A stretch of DNA of 64,000 nt from Saururus chinensis (GCA_035235625.1 CP141146.1:20268501-20332500); one strand, 5' to 3'. Counted from the stretch's first letter, positions 9,946 through 22,652 are shown. Numbers and translations are program-made. Notes: a model not told the origin generated them from the letters alone.

Positions 9946-11440
9946 ATTGTGGTAACGTATTCTTTCATCACTTAGTCCTAATGGTATACCTCAATTCCTT
10001 ATTAGCCAATTTGTAATTAATGGTAAGGACTTAACGATAATTAAGTATCAAACTTAGTCCTAATGGTAGTCTGAATTTTATATTAATTATATTAATTATG
10101 GTAGTCTGAATTTTGAATCTTTTCTTAATGTGTGAAGTTGGTTGAGTTGAACGATACAGGTGCCTTGCTAATAGGACTTAAAAAAAAAAATCTTGAAATT
10201 ATAATGGAGGTTATATGCATTATATATTGGTTAGTTAAATGGTATAATTAGAAACTTGTATTTTGTTTACTCACCCAAGCCACTGTAGGTCAACCTGGAG
10301 TTGCATTGGTTTGGCCCAGCCACCAATCTGGATCCGAGAGAGTGACGAGGTTATTTTCGAAAATACTGATCCAAATGCCAAAAGAGTAAAAATTATAAAA
10401 TATTTCCCCTTATACTAAACAATAGCTAGGTCAGGACACAGGCGAGAGGACAACATAGGAGAGAAGGAATGGAAATCGAGGGGGAATAAAGACTGCGACG
10501 GGAACAACGACTTCTGAAGCAGAAGTTTCATATTTTACTCTTGCTGTTTGGGTTATTCTTGAATTGAAGGAGAGGGCGGCTGTCAAAGAGGCGCCCACCT
10601 CGTCAACCAAGTGGTTAGTTGTAATTGAAGGCTTGCCTTTGGGGCTTGGCAGAGAGCACAAAAAAATTGCCCGCTCATCCTAATCACGTTTACCTATGGT
10701 CAAGTCAAGAATATGGCAACACCTGCGTCATGGATGACGACATGAATAGACCTTATTCAAATATACAAAATGATTAACCAACTGTACTTAGAGAGGACCG
10801 CAGTTGAACTAGTCGGGTCTCCCTTTCCTCCATCACACGTTGGCTCCGGGTCCTATCAAGATTCGTTTTTATTTCACTCCTATCAACCTTTTTTTGGTCA
10901 ATATGGCACAATTTAGGTTTTCCTTAGCCTAAAAATTCCAATTCCCTGTCGAATTAATTCAAAACCCAAGCAACCCCTTAATACAATGCCAATCAAGGAA
11001 AGCTACATGCAAGTGGAGATCCCATTGATACCGAATCAATTAGTAGTACACCATTTTCTTCCTTAGCCGGCCAAACTCTTTAATAGTACTCACTAGTGAA
11101 TATTTACCGTATGTGTATATTTAGATAGTAAATGGTGAATAAGGGGAGTGGCTAGCTAGAACTTGAGGGGCGAACTACTAAGGCATCACATGTTTATTTA
11201 TTTGGCAACAACTGATTAGCGCAGACATAGAAAGAGCTACATATAAGTCTTCGTATTCCAAAAAAAATTAAAAATTAAAGAGCCAAAATTTCCATCGACA
11301 CAATTGATATAGAAAAATTTATTTAAATAATAATTACTGAAATAACCCGCTTTGGGAAAAATTTTCTAAAGTGGTGTTGAATTTCACCACCTAGGCACCA
11401 GCCAAGCACGGGCACCTACGTGATTTTTTAAAAAAAAATT
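9946..11440. other. Intergenic sequence without recognisable genes
   Basis: AT-rich non-coding sequence. A 76-codon open frame on the minus strand (10431-10661) resembles nothing I recognise and has no supporting promoter or splice context, so it is not called as a gene. Confidence 0.4.
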
Positions 11441-11445
11441 TAATT

Positions 11446-11660
11446 GATTTCGTCCTTTGGAATGACGAAATCCTCTTTAAGTTGATTTCATCCTTCCAAT
11501 GAATGAAATCTATAAGAATATATGATTTCGTCCTTTGGAAAGACGAAATCAGCTCTTAACTAATTTTGTTCGGACGAAATAAGTGCACTTTGTGGAATTC
11601 CAGCTTCATTCCGGCCTCAAGTCTTCAAAGTATGATTTTGTCTTTTCAAATGATAAAATC
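11446..11660. repeat. Cluster of four 27-bp hairpins with GATTTCGTC/GACGAAATC arms
   Basis: Hairpins at 11446-11472, 11484-11510, 11524-11550 and 11634-11660 each have 9-bp arms around a 9-base loop. The first and third are nearly identical, and the second and fourth are diverged in compensating positions. The first three are spaced 38-40 bp. This looks like a short inverted-repeat array belonging to a mobile element, of unknown family. Confidence 0.75.
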
Positions 11661-11941
11661 TGATTCAAAATTTTATTTTAAGGTAACTTACTACTCAAAT
11701 TAACACATGTCCGTGTTCATTCCACACATCCCATTAACATCCACACAATGACAAATTTATCCACATCAACTATTATTCACATAACATTAAATTTATTGAC
11801 ATAAACTATCATCTACACAACATACAAACAAGCATAAGATATAAATGTTTATCAAATATATAAATCTAGCATCGCATATGTTAATAAAATGTTTAGCTCA
11901 AAATAAACATATGACAAATAATCAAATATAATACACTCAAT

Positions 11942-12299
11942 TTCTTCTACTCCTACGTCCTCGACCCCGACAGTGCTGTACTAACTCCTCCTACTCCTCA
12001 TGGCCTGCCTCATCCTCCTACTCATAGACCACCTGCTCCTCATGGTCTACCTGCTTTGGTTCCAGCTCTAGATGCACATAAGTAACCGATGGCTCAACAC
12101 GAGCTGGCCGCTGTCATCTATAATAGAGTATTGGATCCGGCTGGGGGTAAGCTACATGTGGAGGATCTTGAAATGATGAACATGGATGAGAGGTAGGTGC
12201 TACAGAAGTAGATGGAATATCAGTGAATGGATCGTGCCTTGGCTGTGTATGAGCTACCTCGTCGGTATGATAATGCCCAAGAGCCAGAGAAGGAAACAA
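11942..12299 (-). pseudogene. Proline-rich C-terminal tail of an unidentified (possibly transposon-derived) protein, with stops
   Basis: One minus-strand frame runs from 12299 to about 11942 with only three internal stops. It encodes a His/Pro/Ser-rich tail, an acidic Glu-rich stretch and a basic end (CRGRGRRSRRN). A low-complexity tail ending in an RGR-type basic patch, next to short hairpin and tandem repeats, resembles plant-mobile-domain (MAIN-like) transposon-associated proteins. The globular domain itself is not present, so the assignment is only a suggestion. Confidence 0.25.
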
Positions 12300-12380
12300 A
12301 GATAACTATACATGATAATCAAGATCAAAAAGTTAGAAAAATCCCTCACAAAGCAATTAACTGTAACATGTACAAATAAT

Positions 12381-12800
12381 TTTTTGGCGAGCAATTCAGA
12401 TGATGAACATATCAAAGTATAATAAAAATATTACTAACTTGGATCTGATCGAACGACGGGTCCCAGTAGGCGGATTCGGGAAAATAAACAACACTACATT
12501 ATATTTAAGAGATAGATCAAATTAAAATGTCTATAAAAGAACAAATTTTTGGCGACCAATTAAAATGATGAACATATCAAAGTATATAAAAAAATTGCTC
12601 ACTTGGATCTGACTGAACGACAGATCACAGTAGGCAAATTTTGGAAAATAAACGACACTACATTACATTTAAGAGACAGATCAAATTCAAATGTCTATAA
12701 AAGAACAATTTTTTAGCGGCCAATTCAAATGATGAACATATCAAAGTAAAAAAAAATATTTTCTCACTAGGATCTTACCAAACGACAGATCACAGGAGGA
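12381..12800. repeat. 165-bp tandem repeat, about 2.5 copies
   Basis: Units start at 12381, 12546 and 12710, each opening with TTTTTGGCGA or TTTTTAGCGG. The blocks 'gatgaacatatcaaagta', 'ggatctga', 'cgacagatcacag' and 'aaatgtctataaaagaac' follow in order. The third copy is cut off near 12800. Divergence between copies is moderate, so the array is not recent. Confidence 0.88.
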
Positions 12801-13251
12801 TGGCGAAATGGCGCATGGGAAAGGATCTGGGCACAGCGGACAGATTTGGGCAGAGGACGGCAGCTCTCATAAAAGATGCATAGCGGACAAATCTGGGCGG
12901 CGGTGTTCAAAAAAGAGGAACGGTGGCACTCAAGAAAGGGGAATGGTGGCACAACTAGGACTAGTGCCTAGATATAATGTTCTTTTGAAACACACCATGA
13001 TAACTTGTTGTGTTTTGAAAATATCATGAATCCACGACTAGGGCCAGTTTGTGGTTAGGTTGTGACGAGCCTTGGTTGCCCTATGCTAGTGGCTAGAAAT
13101 CATGTTGTTTCAAAATACACCATGATCAACGCCTCATCAAGTTGTGATATGTATCAAAAATCATACTTCAGAGATGGTAGTAGAGACAAAAGAAATTGGT
13201 GGTGTGGTTGCAATGAATCTCAGGTGACATTGGAGGTCCAATGGTACTAGT
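12801..13251. other. Non-coding sequence with a degenerate duplication
   Basis: A segment at about 12960-13025 (CTAG...AATGTTCTTTTGAAACACACCATGAT) recurs in diverged form at about 13085-13160. No gene is recognisable. Confidence 0.4.
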
Positions 13252-13256
13252 GTAGT

Positions 13257-14884
13257 TGTGACACTTCGCATTTTCAATAAGAATTTTTTTTATTTCTTTG
13301 AAAAGCTTATTTTTGTTCATTGGCAAGCTACCAACATGTCGGTCTCCTACTAATGGAACAATATAATGTTATTGTCAGTGAGCATCAATCCATTGATGAC
13401 CTACCGATGATAACTGTATGCATCAATTATTTTGGAAAACAAAGCGGTTTATAGTTCGAGACTCATTAAGTAGTTACCTTAGTATAAAAGGGAAGAAATT
13501 AGGAATGGGAGAGAATAGGAAGTCCAAAAGAAATCTTAGCATCAGTGAGACTACACGAGAGTAGTTTGGGAAGAGAATTTGCATTGGAGAGGAGAAACCT
13601 CGCTTTAGTTCAGGTCGAACAACACTTTCCTCTATAAAATAATGAAGGTATTTGTAGAATTCTGATATTCGTCAAGTTATTGATGATCTTGAATGTGAGC
13701 ATGAAATGTCCTTTAGTTATGCCATGCATGATTATGATATAATGTTAATTTCAAATTGTAATAGGTTCAATGCTTGATTTATGACCCAAATGGTTTAGAA
13801 CTTTTATTTGAAAAGCTTTCTACTAGTTTTTCTATGACAAAATGTGTTTGAAAAGGTTGTAGGGTTTCTAACAATGATCATCAACAACATTACTGATATG
13901 TCGGTGTTTGCACTAGTGAAAGGAGGAGGATGAATAATATCCTCGAATGCATGTAGCACCATGCATGTTGATAGATCATCAGTAGTGAGACCAATGCGTC
14001 GGTGGGGATCAATGTGGTAGGCACTCCCATTGCACCCATTGTAGGAGAAGGTTCGACACATGGGTAGAATTACCGATGGTCCTAAAAATCTAGTCTGGTT
14101 TATCCTTATGCACTAGCTAACCAAGGGTACTTTTAGTTTACAAAATTTGTCAAACTACTTAGGTCTTCCTTTTTAGGATTTTCAAGGTGAGCAGGTTTGT
14201 TCCAACTTTGGCCAAATTGAGCGGGTTGATTTCTCTATTATGAGACACTCATCATGTTATTTACACATGTTGTGTATGGATTATAATGCTCATTTGCATA
14301 GGTTATGTGTAGAGATAATAATGCTTATGTTTATACAGGATGTGTACAAATTATAATACTTGATCATGAAGGATGTGTATGGACTACGAGACTGGGTCAT
14401 GCACGATGTGTATGAATTGTAATACTTGATCATGTAGGATGTGTATGGAATATGAAAAATAATTATGTAGGATGTGTATGAATTATGTCACTTGAATGCA
14501 TAGGATGTGAGTGGATGGTGATATATTGAGGCATGATGCACGTTTTGATTATGGATATGTGATACATTAATGTATGTGTGAGGGGTTTGATGTGCTTTTG
14601 TGTTGTTAACACCAGTTTGCATAAGGTTTATGTTATTTCCTTCAGGATTATATTTTGGTGATAATGTGAGCTTTATATTTTCAAAACTTTACTAAGCTAA
14701 GCTCACCCATCTTTTGTGTATTTTGTTTTGGGGCATACAGGTGCTCAGGATGATCTCTTTTATAAGCATGGAAGCGACGAGTAGATTTTCATGGAGTGTG
14801 GGATAGTCCTCATGTGATGGGATAGACTTTATGTTTCACTTTTATGTAACTTTTGTTATGACTATGTACTCCAAAAGTGTCTCA
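13257..14884 (+). mobile_element. Solo LTR (about 1,628 bp), plus orientation
   Basis: The unit starts TGTGACACTTCGCATTTTC and ends GTGTCTCA, giving canonical TG...CA ends. Flanking pentamers are GTAGT (13252-13256) and ATAGT (14885-14889), a target duplication with one transition. A TATA box (TATAAAAG) is at about 13483-13490. Near the 3' end (about 14698-14760) is the 'GCTCACCC...GGTGCTCAGGAT' pattern often seen in U5 of plant Ty3/gypsy LTRs. No internal domains or second copy are adjacent. It includes a 33-bp tandem array. Confidence 0.65.
14337..14534. repeat. 33-bp imperfect tandem repeat, about 6 copies
   Basis: Units of the form AGGATGTGTATGAATTATAA followed by a CTTGATCATG-like block repeat at a 33-bp period from 14337. 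A diverged 36-bp unit precedes it near 14299. It lies inside the plus-oriented LTR. Confidence 0.8.
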
Positions 14885-14895
14885 ATAGTCTATCT

Positions 14896-16537
14896 TATCA
14901 TAACATTCCTCTCTTCTCACCCGAGGAAGAAACCCTCAAAGGGGCGTACAACCCTGCTCTTTTGAACGTAAAACCAATTTGATAAATCTCCGATGCCGAT
15001 AATTCGAAAAACTACAACACACAATTGGCTAATAACAGTTAAACATGGTTAATCCTGGCATGACAAATCATTTTCAAGATGTATGCAACATGATATATAG
15101 TGAATAATGCTACACACATGCAAGTATAAGTAATCATACCATAATGAATCATAATTTGCATGAAACATGGTTCATACGTGGCAAATAAGATCATGTAAAC
15201 ATAAGCATACATGGACATGTTCATAAATAAACTAAAACATGTAGAACACATTTATACATAATTAATGTAGCATATGTAAGCATTCATGCTTTATCATGGT
15301 CATAATCTATTGGAGTCATGTGAAAGTCACGAAGAATCGATCAAACTCCAGCTTAAAAATAATCATGAAGTCAATTTCATAAATAATCTAAAGCATGTAG
15401 ACATGGTTCATACATAATCAATGTAGCCTATGTACAAGTATTTATACATCAGCAAGGTCATACTCCACTGGTATCATGTGATAGGCATGAAGAAATCATT
15501 AAAATTTGCCATAAAATAAGCATACATACATTTAGGAACAAAGATTGGCCATAAGGGGTGATCGATTAGGAACAAAGATTGCTCGAAATGCTATTTAGTT
15601 GATCAATCAGCTGGCCGTTCGATTGGTTTAATAGGGTGATTGAACAATCAGCCCAAAAACTTGCAAAAATAGTTTTTTCAAAACTTGCAAAAATAGTTTT
15701 TTTCATGTTCTAAACTAAATTAAATTCATTCCAAAAATTCATAAAATTTTCTAAAACTTTATAAAACTTCATATAATTATTAACTAAGCCCAAGACATGA
15801 TAGATCTAACATTTCTCATGCTTAATCATGTAAAAATAACATTAAATCATTCATTTAAGAAGAATCAAATTCACCCATCCATAAGCTTCAAGAACATGAA
15901 TCTACCCACAAACATGGTGTTAATGCAAGTAAAACTTCATCAAATAAAAACCCCTTACCTTAATGATGGTTGTTAATCCTTGATTCTCCTCCAAAGGTTG
16001 AAGAATCCATGCCCAACAAATTAAGGTTTCCTTAGCCACAAGAAAAAATCCAACCTTTATACTAAAAATAGACTCAAAACCACTAATATATAATAGATCT
16101 AAGACCCACTTTTGTCAAAAACAAAAATCACAAGAGTATAAGTAATAAATCAGAATCTAATGTTTCAAAACATGGGTGAAAAAATAAACTTGACAAGAAG
16201 AAAACCTAGAATCTAATTTGAGATGAGAAGAACATGGGATTTTAGGGCAAAAACTAAAAGAAATATAGAAGGATTAGAGAGATTTACCTTGAGATTATGG
16301 TTTTACTTTTTGATATGGGGGTAGAGCTCTCTAAAGCCTCCCAATCTTAGCCCACCCAAAATAGGAAAAGAGGCTAAGGTTTCTATTTATAGATAGGGTA
16401 AGTTATTGAGTCTAGAATGGGCCTAACAAGGAAATATGTGAACCTATATGTACAAAATGGACCCAAAAATGAATTTGACCTAGCCTAAGCCCATTTAAAA
16501 AGTCAAGTAAGGGTCGGTAACCCTTAAAGTTGACACA
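14896..16537 (-). mobile_element. Probable solo LTR (about 1.64 kb), minus orientation
   Basis: The region reads on the minus strand as an LTR. It starts TGTGTCAAC (plus-strand right end ...GTTGACACA) and has a TATA box (CTATAAATAG, plus-strand about 16382-16396). It ends near a GGAATGTTATGATA-like sequence at 14896-14910 with a typical 'GGGTGAGAAGAGAG' U5 block. Candidate target pentamers are TTATC/TTACC, but the left end lacks a clean CA, so boundaries are approximate. It sits almost back to back with the plus LTR that ends at 14884. Confidence 0.5.
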
Positions 16538-17456
16538 TTACCTGAGATAGATGTGCGTCCTAGGGTGGGGCATACTTCCTTAATTAAGAAATTAAATAGC
16601 AAAAATGACACCAATTAGTATGACACTTGGTGGAATATTCTAGGCACTAAAGTTTTCTAACTAAAAATCAAAATAAACAAAAAAAAAGTTATAATTAAAC
16701 TAACCCATTACACAAAAATCAAAACAAACCGAAAACAACAAAACTTTACATTAATCAAAAAACAATAAAACTTACAGATCTTACACGACCCTCATGACTT
16801 ATAAGTTAAATATAAATTTGCAGAGGGTCTCATTTGGGACCAAATAAAAACCAGGTCCATTAAATGAGCCATACCAATAATTGCCTTGACCCCTATCCAA
16901 CAGCTTAGTTGTAGCAAGCTATGGTCTTGATCTTTATTAGACAATAGGGAGATAAGTTTATAAAATAGAATAAGAACAAAAAAATATTTAATGCACACTA
17001 AGAAGCTACTACATTTCCTATTAAAGTAGTTATAATCATTTGTGTTTTTAATTTTCCTATAGTATCTTAGTTATAAAGTAGTAATTTATTTAAAAGAAAA
17101 TTTATTTTATACATGTACATTTTTTTACTCCCTTCATTAAAATTCCTACATCCACCATTAATTATGTTGTGAGTTCAATTCAGTGTATACATGATAAGCT
17201 TTGCAGGAAATGATATTCATTGTTTTAGTGAGTTCATACTTTGGAACCTTTTGGAAGTGAAAGTTATCCCAGACTTGGCTTTACCTGCAAAATGTGAAAA
17301 AGAACAGCACTTGCATATTGTTTATTGTTTAGAATGATGTCTTCAGTCTTTCCTCTCATATGCTTAGTAGTATATGAGATGTAAATATTTTGATGATGCG
17401 GTGAGTACATAGACAAAGCTGAAGTAACTTATCTGTTGTGAATCATCCTTTCTCAT
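16538..17456. other. AT-rich intergenic sequence, nothing recognised
   Basis: No coding region, clear repeat or RNA gene is visible. Open frames here are short and AT-biased. Confidence 0.5.
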
Positions 17457-17459
17457 TTA

Positions 17460-19574
17460 GGGTCCATTTGTTTCGTCAAACTTTGAATTTTGAAAAGCCA
17501 ACTAAAAAATTTGAAAAGCCTACCATCTGAATTTCACACTGAATTTAAATCTGAATCAGATTTAAATCTTAATCTTAATCTTAATCTTTATCTTAATACA
17601 TTCAATTTTTTAAAATTTAAAATAAACTATTTTAAATTTGTACTAAAAAACTTGATTACACTAAAGATCATATGTATAGAAAAAGTTCAAATTAACTATT
17701 TTATTGAGTCACATCCTCACTGCTTGACACTCGTCGTAAATAAAAAATTACTTTCATTATTTATTTCATTGAATATTTGACTACTATTTAGGCAATCTAC
17801 CCCACCCAACTCAAAGGAATCATTGAATGAAAAATTCGAAGTAGAAATAGAAAGTTCTAAGATTTTGCTCATCGAATTCCCATTTTTATGTCATTAAATA
17901 GTACATGTTGAAGTAAACAATGTTCCCACTGAGTTTTTTACTTCTTGACCGGTCAAATGGATAATTGTTCATGATCTCTTTGAACAGCAAATAAGTGACT
18001 ATCAAGCTCTTCTCATAGCTCTTCAGCATTGCACACACTGTAAGAATGAACCATTGTGAAATATTAGCCACATTACTCAGATAAAAGTCAGATTCACAAT
18101 GTAAGCTTCAGTTTAGTCCAACATACAGTTAAAAAATCAAAACCCTGTTAGAAGCAGTTTGAAATCATGGAAAAGCTCCCTTCTCTCTGAAAGGTAGCTT
18201 TTTAGTTCAGAAATACTTTCATAGATTCAAAAACTTTAGTTCAGTCCAACATACAGATCAAAAATCAAAACCCTGTCAGAAGCAGTTTGAAATCATGGAA
18301 AATTTAGGACCTGGCCACGACAACAATTTTCCTGGAAGGAAATAACATATTAGAAGGAGCTGCATGATTCCATATTATTTTGCTATAAGGACCATTCCAT
18401 AATATACAATTATTTCATAATTTAGAAACAAATTAACAACAAACAACACAACATAGAGGACATCAGTAACAATTGTCCACAATATACAATTAAATTTCAT
18501 CCTAGGATGGAGAAAAATCAAGGAGAAAAAGAAACAAATTGACAACAAACAACACAACATAGAGGACAGCAGTAACCTATTCAACATAACAATTATCCAC
18601 AATATACAATTAAATTTCATCCCAGGACGGAGAAAAATGACAATAAAACATAGATAAAGACTGTCGCTAATGAATATGCAAGCTTCCTACAATTTCTCAA
18701 AGCAACAATAAATGCAAACTAAAAAGAGAGTCAATAGATTTAAATCCAGTACCTTTTTACCGTTTTTTGCCAAAACTATTCCGACAGTTCCCAAAATGCA
18801 AAGAGGCACCAACAAACCCCGAGTTCAATCGCCCAGAGAAAAAAAATACATATGTAATTACTCTAGAATACTAAGGACTATAAAAACCATTACATTTAGA
18901 ACTTTTCATGTGAATAGTACAACAATCCTCTAGAATTGAGTAAAAACTAGGCATATATTACCTTGATGAAACAGAAGCGGAAGCAACAAGTAATAGGAAG
19001 AAAAATCCACTAGAACATAATTTAATCTGAAAACACACGAAGCAGAAGGACCCAACATCCAAACTTGGAAAAAACAGAACTGATAAATTAAGCACGGCCC
19101 AAATAATCATGAAAAAGTAGTCAAGCATAAAACCCAAACAAACCCCAAACCCCATCATGACATTAGAAAAACATACACTAGGATCAAATTCAAACCTCCA
19201 AAGATTTTAAAACCCTCGCAAAAAAACTAGAAAGAAAGCATCATAACTCGGTTGATCACAATCAACTAAGAATTAAGGAAGCAATTTCTTTGGCAAACCC
19301 AACTGCTAAAATCGATCAATAATACAATTTTCACTGTAAAAAGAACAGAGAGCGATAGAGAGAAGCTGGCTCAAGATTAGAGATGACATGCCTTAGGAAG
19401 AGATTATGTGGAAATGGTTCCCGCTTTCCTTCCAAAAGAGAAAGAGTGAATGCGAGGTTGAACATTTTTAGTGACTGAATTCAGTCTAAACAAATACACT
19501 AAAAAGCCGACTTTTAAGTGGCTTTTCAGTGACTTATTCAGTTCAAGTCTGAATTAGACCAAATAAATGGACCC
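17460..19574. mobile_element. Non-autonomous PIF/Harbinger-like element (2,115 bp)
   Basis: Ends are imperfect inverted repeats: GGGTCCATTTGTTTCGTC on the left, and on the right the complement of GGGTCCATTTATTTGGTC. TTA target duplications flank them at 17457-17459 and 19575-19577. GGGTCC-type ends with a TTA duplication are characteristic of PIF/Harbinger elements. No transposase is encoded. The interior has two direct duplications: a block of about 65 bp at about 18107-18172 and again at about 18236-18301, and one of about 100 bp at about 18418-18510 and again at about 18532-18632. It is large for a Tourist-type MITE, so it could contain captured host sequence. Confidence 0.75.
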
Positions 19575-19577
19575 TTA

Positions 19578-20380
19578 GTATGAAATTTCTTATTATGATT
19601 TTGTGACTCCTTTCTTCATATATAGATAATAGGTTGTACGTTTTAGCCATTAGGAGAATGTACTTAAGACAGTGCATGATGAGTATGTCATATAGAGGAG
19701 TTGCAAGTCCAAAATAAGATATGTAGTTACTAGTTTCATTTCTAAAGGAGTTGACCAAAATAAGATAGGTATTTCTAATTTCATATTCCATTTTAGTACG
19801 GGAAAGAGAATGGTTATGTTGGATCTAATTTTGGTTTTCATAAGCAAGGATTGCACATAGCAAAAATTGCAATGATATAAAAGCTAAGAAATCTGAGTTG
19901 AAAGCTAGTAAATGCATATTACTTAGTTTGTGTGATCAGATTTTTAATATTCCCTTCATCCCAGATTAATAGGTCAATTTGGTTTTCAAGTGGCAAATAC
20001 TTCAACTACTCATTTTAATTCATATTCCATTTCAACTTGTTCATTTAAAATGATTTTGTGGACTTCTCATCATATACTTGCTTATGCTGTTGTAGAGAAT
20101 GCAATGACGAAGCTTGGTAAGCTGCTTATTTTCAAGAGATTGGTTGGTTAGTTGATACTCCTAAAGAAAGCTGATTTCTTATGGTGCCTTAGATGCTTGT
20201 TTTGACATGAAACCTGGGTTTCTTGATGAAGGTGGCATGAACCCACTTTTGCTACATTCTGATGAAGTGTCATAAATTCAAGATTTGGAGTTTCGTTCTC
20301 CAAGTGAATGTTAAGAGGTTACCGTGGTTGGTTGATGCAGATAGCCTTACATGGCTGCAGTAATGAATTTGAGTCAGATG
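19578..20380. other. Intergenic sequence leading to the DUF300 exon remnant
   Basis: Mostly AT-rich. From about 20090 the composition becomes gene-like (less AT-biased). It may hold decayed intron or exon sequence of the gene whose exon is seen at 20396-20591, but no other exon was identified. Confidence 0.35.
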
Positions 20381-20395
20381 TGAGCTCCATATTGC

Positions 20396-20591
20396 TTGGT
20401 GCAGTTTTACAAGGTTACACATCAGAGATTACAACCAACATGCCCTTCAGCAAAGTTCATTAGCTTTAAGGCTATAGTATTTGCAACATGGTGGCAAGGG
20501 GTTAGCATCGCATTACTATGTTCGTTTTGGTATTTTGCCAAAGACGTGGAAGTTTCAAAAGGGGTTGCAGGACTTCCTGATATGCATTGAG
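20396..20591 (+). pseudogene. Broken exon of an Ost-alpha/TMEM184 (DUF300, LAZ1-like) membrane protein
   Basis: The plus frame gives 'VQFYKVTHQRLQP', then 'AKFISFKAIVFATWWQGVSI' and 'ALLCSF'. This matches the well-conserved seven-helix DUF300/Ost-alpha core (typical features: FxxVT, PLAKF, K-xIVFxTWWQG). A single extra T near 20528 then shifts the frame, and the next frame continues the family pattern (FGILPK...GLQDFLICIE). The exon stops at GAG followed by GTTTGT, a plausible splice donor at about 20591/20592. No flanking exons were found, and the frameshift would truncate the protein. I read it as a pseudogene or captured exon. In plants the family acts in vacuolar/tonoplast function and brassinosteroid or immune-related signalling. 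Confidence 0.62.
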
Positions 20592-22652
20592 GTTTGTTTT
20601 TGTACCTTTACACGGCCAGACGCTCATGGCAAGTAAAAATGTACGTTTATATCTAGAGTGCTAGCGTATGGAGGGAAGTTTGATACGTTAGATTCAACTC
20701 TGGTCAGCAGAAGTAGATTTATGTATTTAGTCATTTCCACATTTTTAATAAGAACGCGACTATCCCCCCACCCACCTAAAAAAAAAATGCTTAGAGCCCC
20801 CACCACTTAAAAATAACTAGCATTTTTTAACTACTCAGTACCCCTCTACACCCCCCTATAATTTTACTCATAACACCCCAAAACTTCTGGAAGTTTTTTG
20901 GTGGGTAGTACTCTCCACTAAATAAAATTGATTTGGACGGATGCCTTAAGTTACCGTCAAATTTTACATATTGTGGCATTGACCACCCCCTGCCAAATTA
21001 AACTGCATTATACATGAAACAAAGGTCTCCGTCAATATCTGCATATTGTAGTGGTGACTTCTCCCCACCAAAAACCATGGAAGGTTTCTTAGTACGGGAT
21101 ATCATCCGCCAAATAAAACTTATTTAGATACAAACCTTAGTTCCCCGTCAAATTTTGTATATTTTGGTGGTGCCCACCCCCTGCTAAAAATGATCCAGAA
21201 GTTTTTTAGAGGAGTAGTAAGGTGAGGGGAAGATGGGAAAAAATCGTAGAAGATGAGTCACAAGTGAGGGGGAAGAAGGAAAATGGTCGGAGAAGAGCCA
21301 CAAACAACGGGAGAAATGGAAGAGCTTACGCCGAAGGAGGAAGATTGTGAATAGGGTCATAAAAGAACAAAAATAGAGTTAAAAATAATAGTGGGAGGCA
21401 GGTATTTAGTAATTTATTAAATTTTGTTGGGGTGTGTAAGGTATAGGAGGGGCTTGAGTAAAATTTGGGGGAGAATTAGCCACATTCAAAAAATTGAACT
21501 CAATTATGCTGTAACTTTTCTTTCCTAAACTGTCCTGCTTTGGCAAATCAAATTAATGTATTTAGTGTGACTGGTTTCCATAACCAAAGCTCCATGACCA
21601 GCCCAATGGGGCTCAATGAAATCAGTGTCTCCTTAAGTACCATGTTCGGAGCCCATGTAGGCTAGTCACGGAACTGGTAGTAAAAAACTAGCTAGTAAAA
21701 CACTTTTCCTATCAAATGGTTGGATGTATTTTAATATTATTTCATTACAATAACAGATGGCAATTGCCGCCATGGCCCATGTCTATGTTTTCTCAGCAGA
21801 ACCCTATCGCCAACCCCCTATTTGGAAATTAAAAATTTTATTATTTTTTAATAATTACCCCTCATATCGATTTGAGAAAAGTATTATATATATGAAGGCT
21901 ACTTTAAAAGTTAAAACTTACTTACCCATGTAAAATTTTATTTAATAAAGCTTGTCAATACATGCACAGTAAAACTAAGATTGTGCATATCCAAATTCAA
22001 AAAGAGAGTTATATTAGTTTATAATTTTAAAAATAAGTTTGATACGATATCTAAATTTATTCTAAAGAATTATATTACTAATCTTGATTTTCATTCGACA
22101 TTGAATCAATGAAATTAATTCCAAAAAATTCAACTTCTATTTCTTTATATAAGTCTGATAATAAAATTTTCAGCTAATTTTAATAACTTTTCAAATTAAG
22201 ATCCGGCCAAGATAGCTTTTCAAATTAAGATTTAACAAACAGACCCAAAGTATAATATTACATCAATGAATGAAACAAGCAGTAAACACGTCTTAGAAGT
22301 AGAAATGAGTTCATAATTCACAGGAACTTTCTCAGCAATGGATTTTCATAGATGCCTACAAACAACGCAAAATAAGATAAACAAGGAGGTGCTAGGGGTC
22401 AAGCTTGCCGCTTTAGTTACAAATCAAACACCAGACATTTATATCCAATAATGCGCTTCCCTTTTATATTGCACTGTTAAATATTATTGAACGTATATCC
22501 GCGTTTCCTACCCTTCCCATATCCATTTCCTATTGACCATTTTTGCTTTAGCAGATATGGATGCCTCTCCCTTAATAAAGGACAAAATCATTTGCTTTCA
22601 TTATTTCATTCTGAGTTATCAACTTTCTTGCAAGTTTGGATTGGATTATAAA
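20592..22652. repeat. Intergenic, with a repeat region rich in CACCCCC/ATTTTACTC motifs (about 20770-21490)
   Basis: Between about 20770 and 21490 a motif set ('ccaccaaataaaa', 'ccgtcaaattttacatattgtgg', 'accaccccctgcc') occurs about four times. The outer parts are loosely inverted: '...ataattttactcataacacccc' near 20860 and '...ggggtgtgtaagg...gagtaaaattt' near 21435-21465. This suggests a non-autonomous element with degenerate ends. The rest, to the ETF-alpha stop codon, is AT-rich and unremarkable; a 'ttaacaaacagaccc' end-like motif sits near 22230-22250. Confidence 0.35.
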
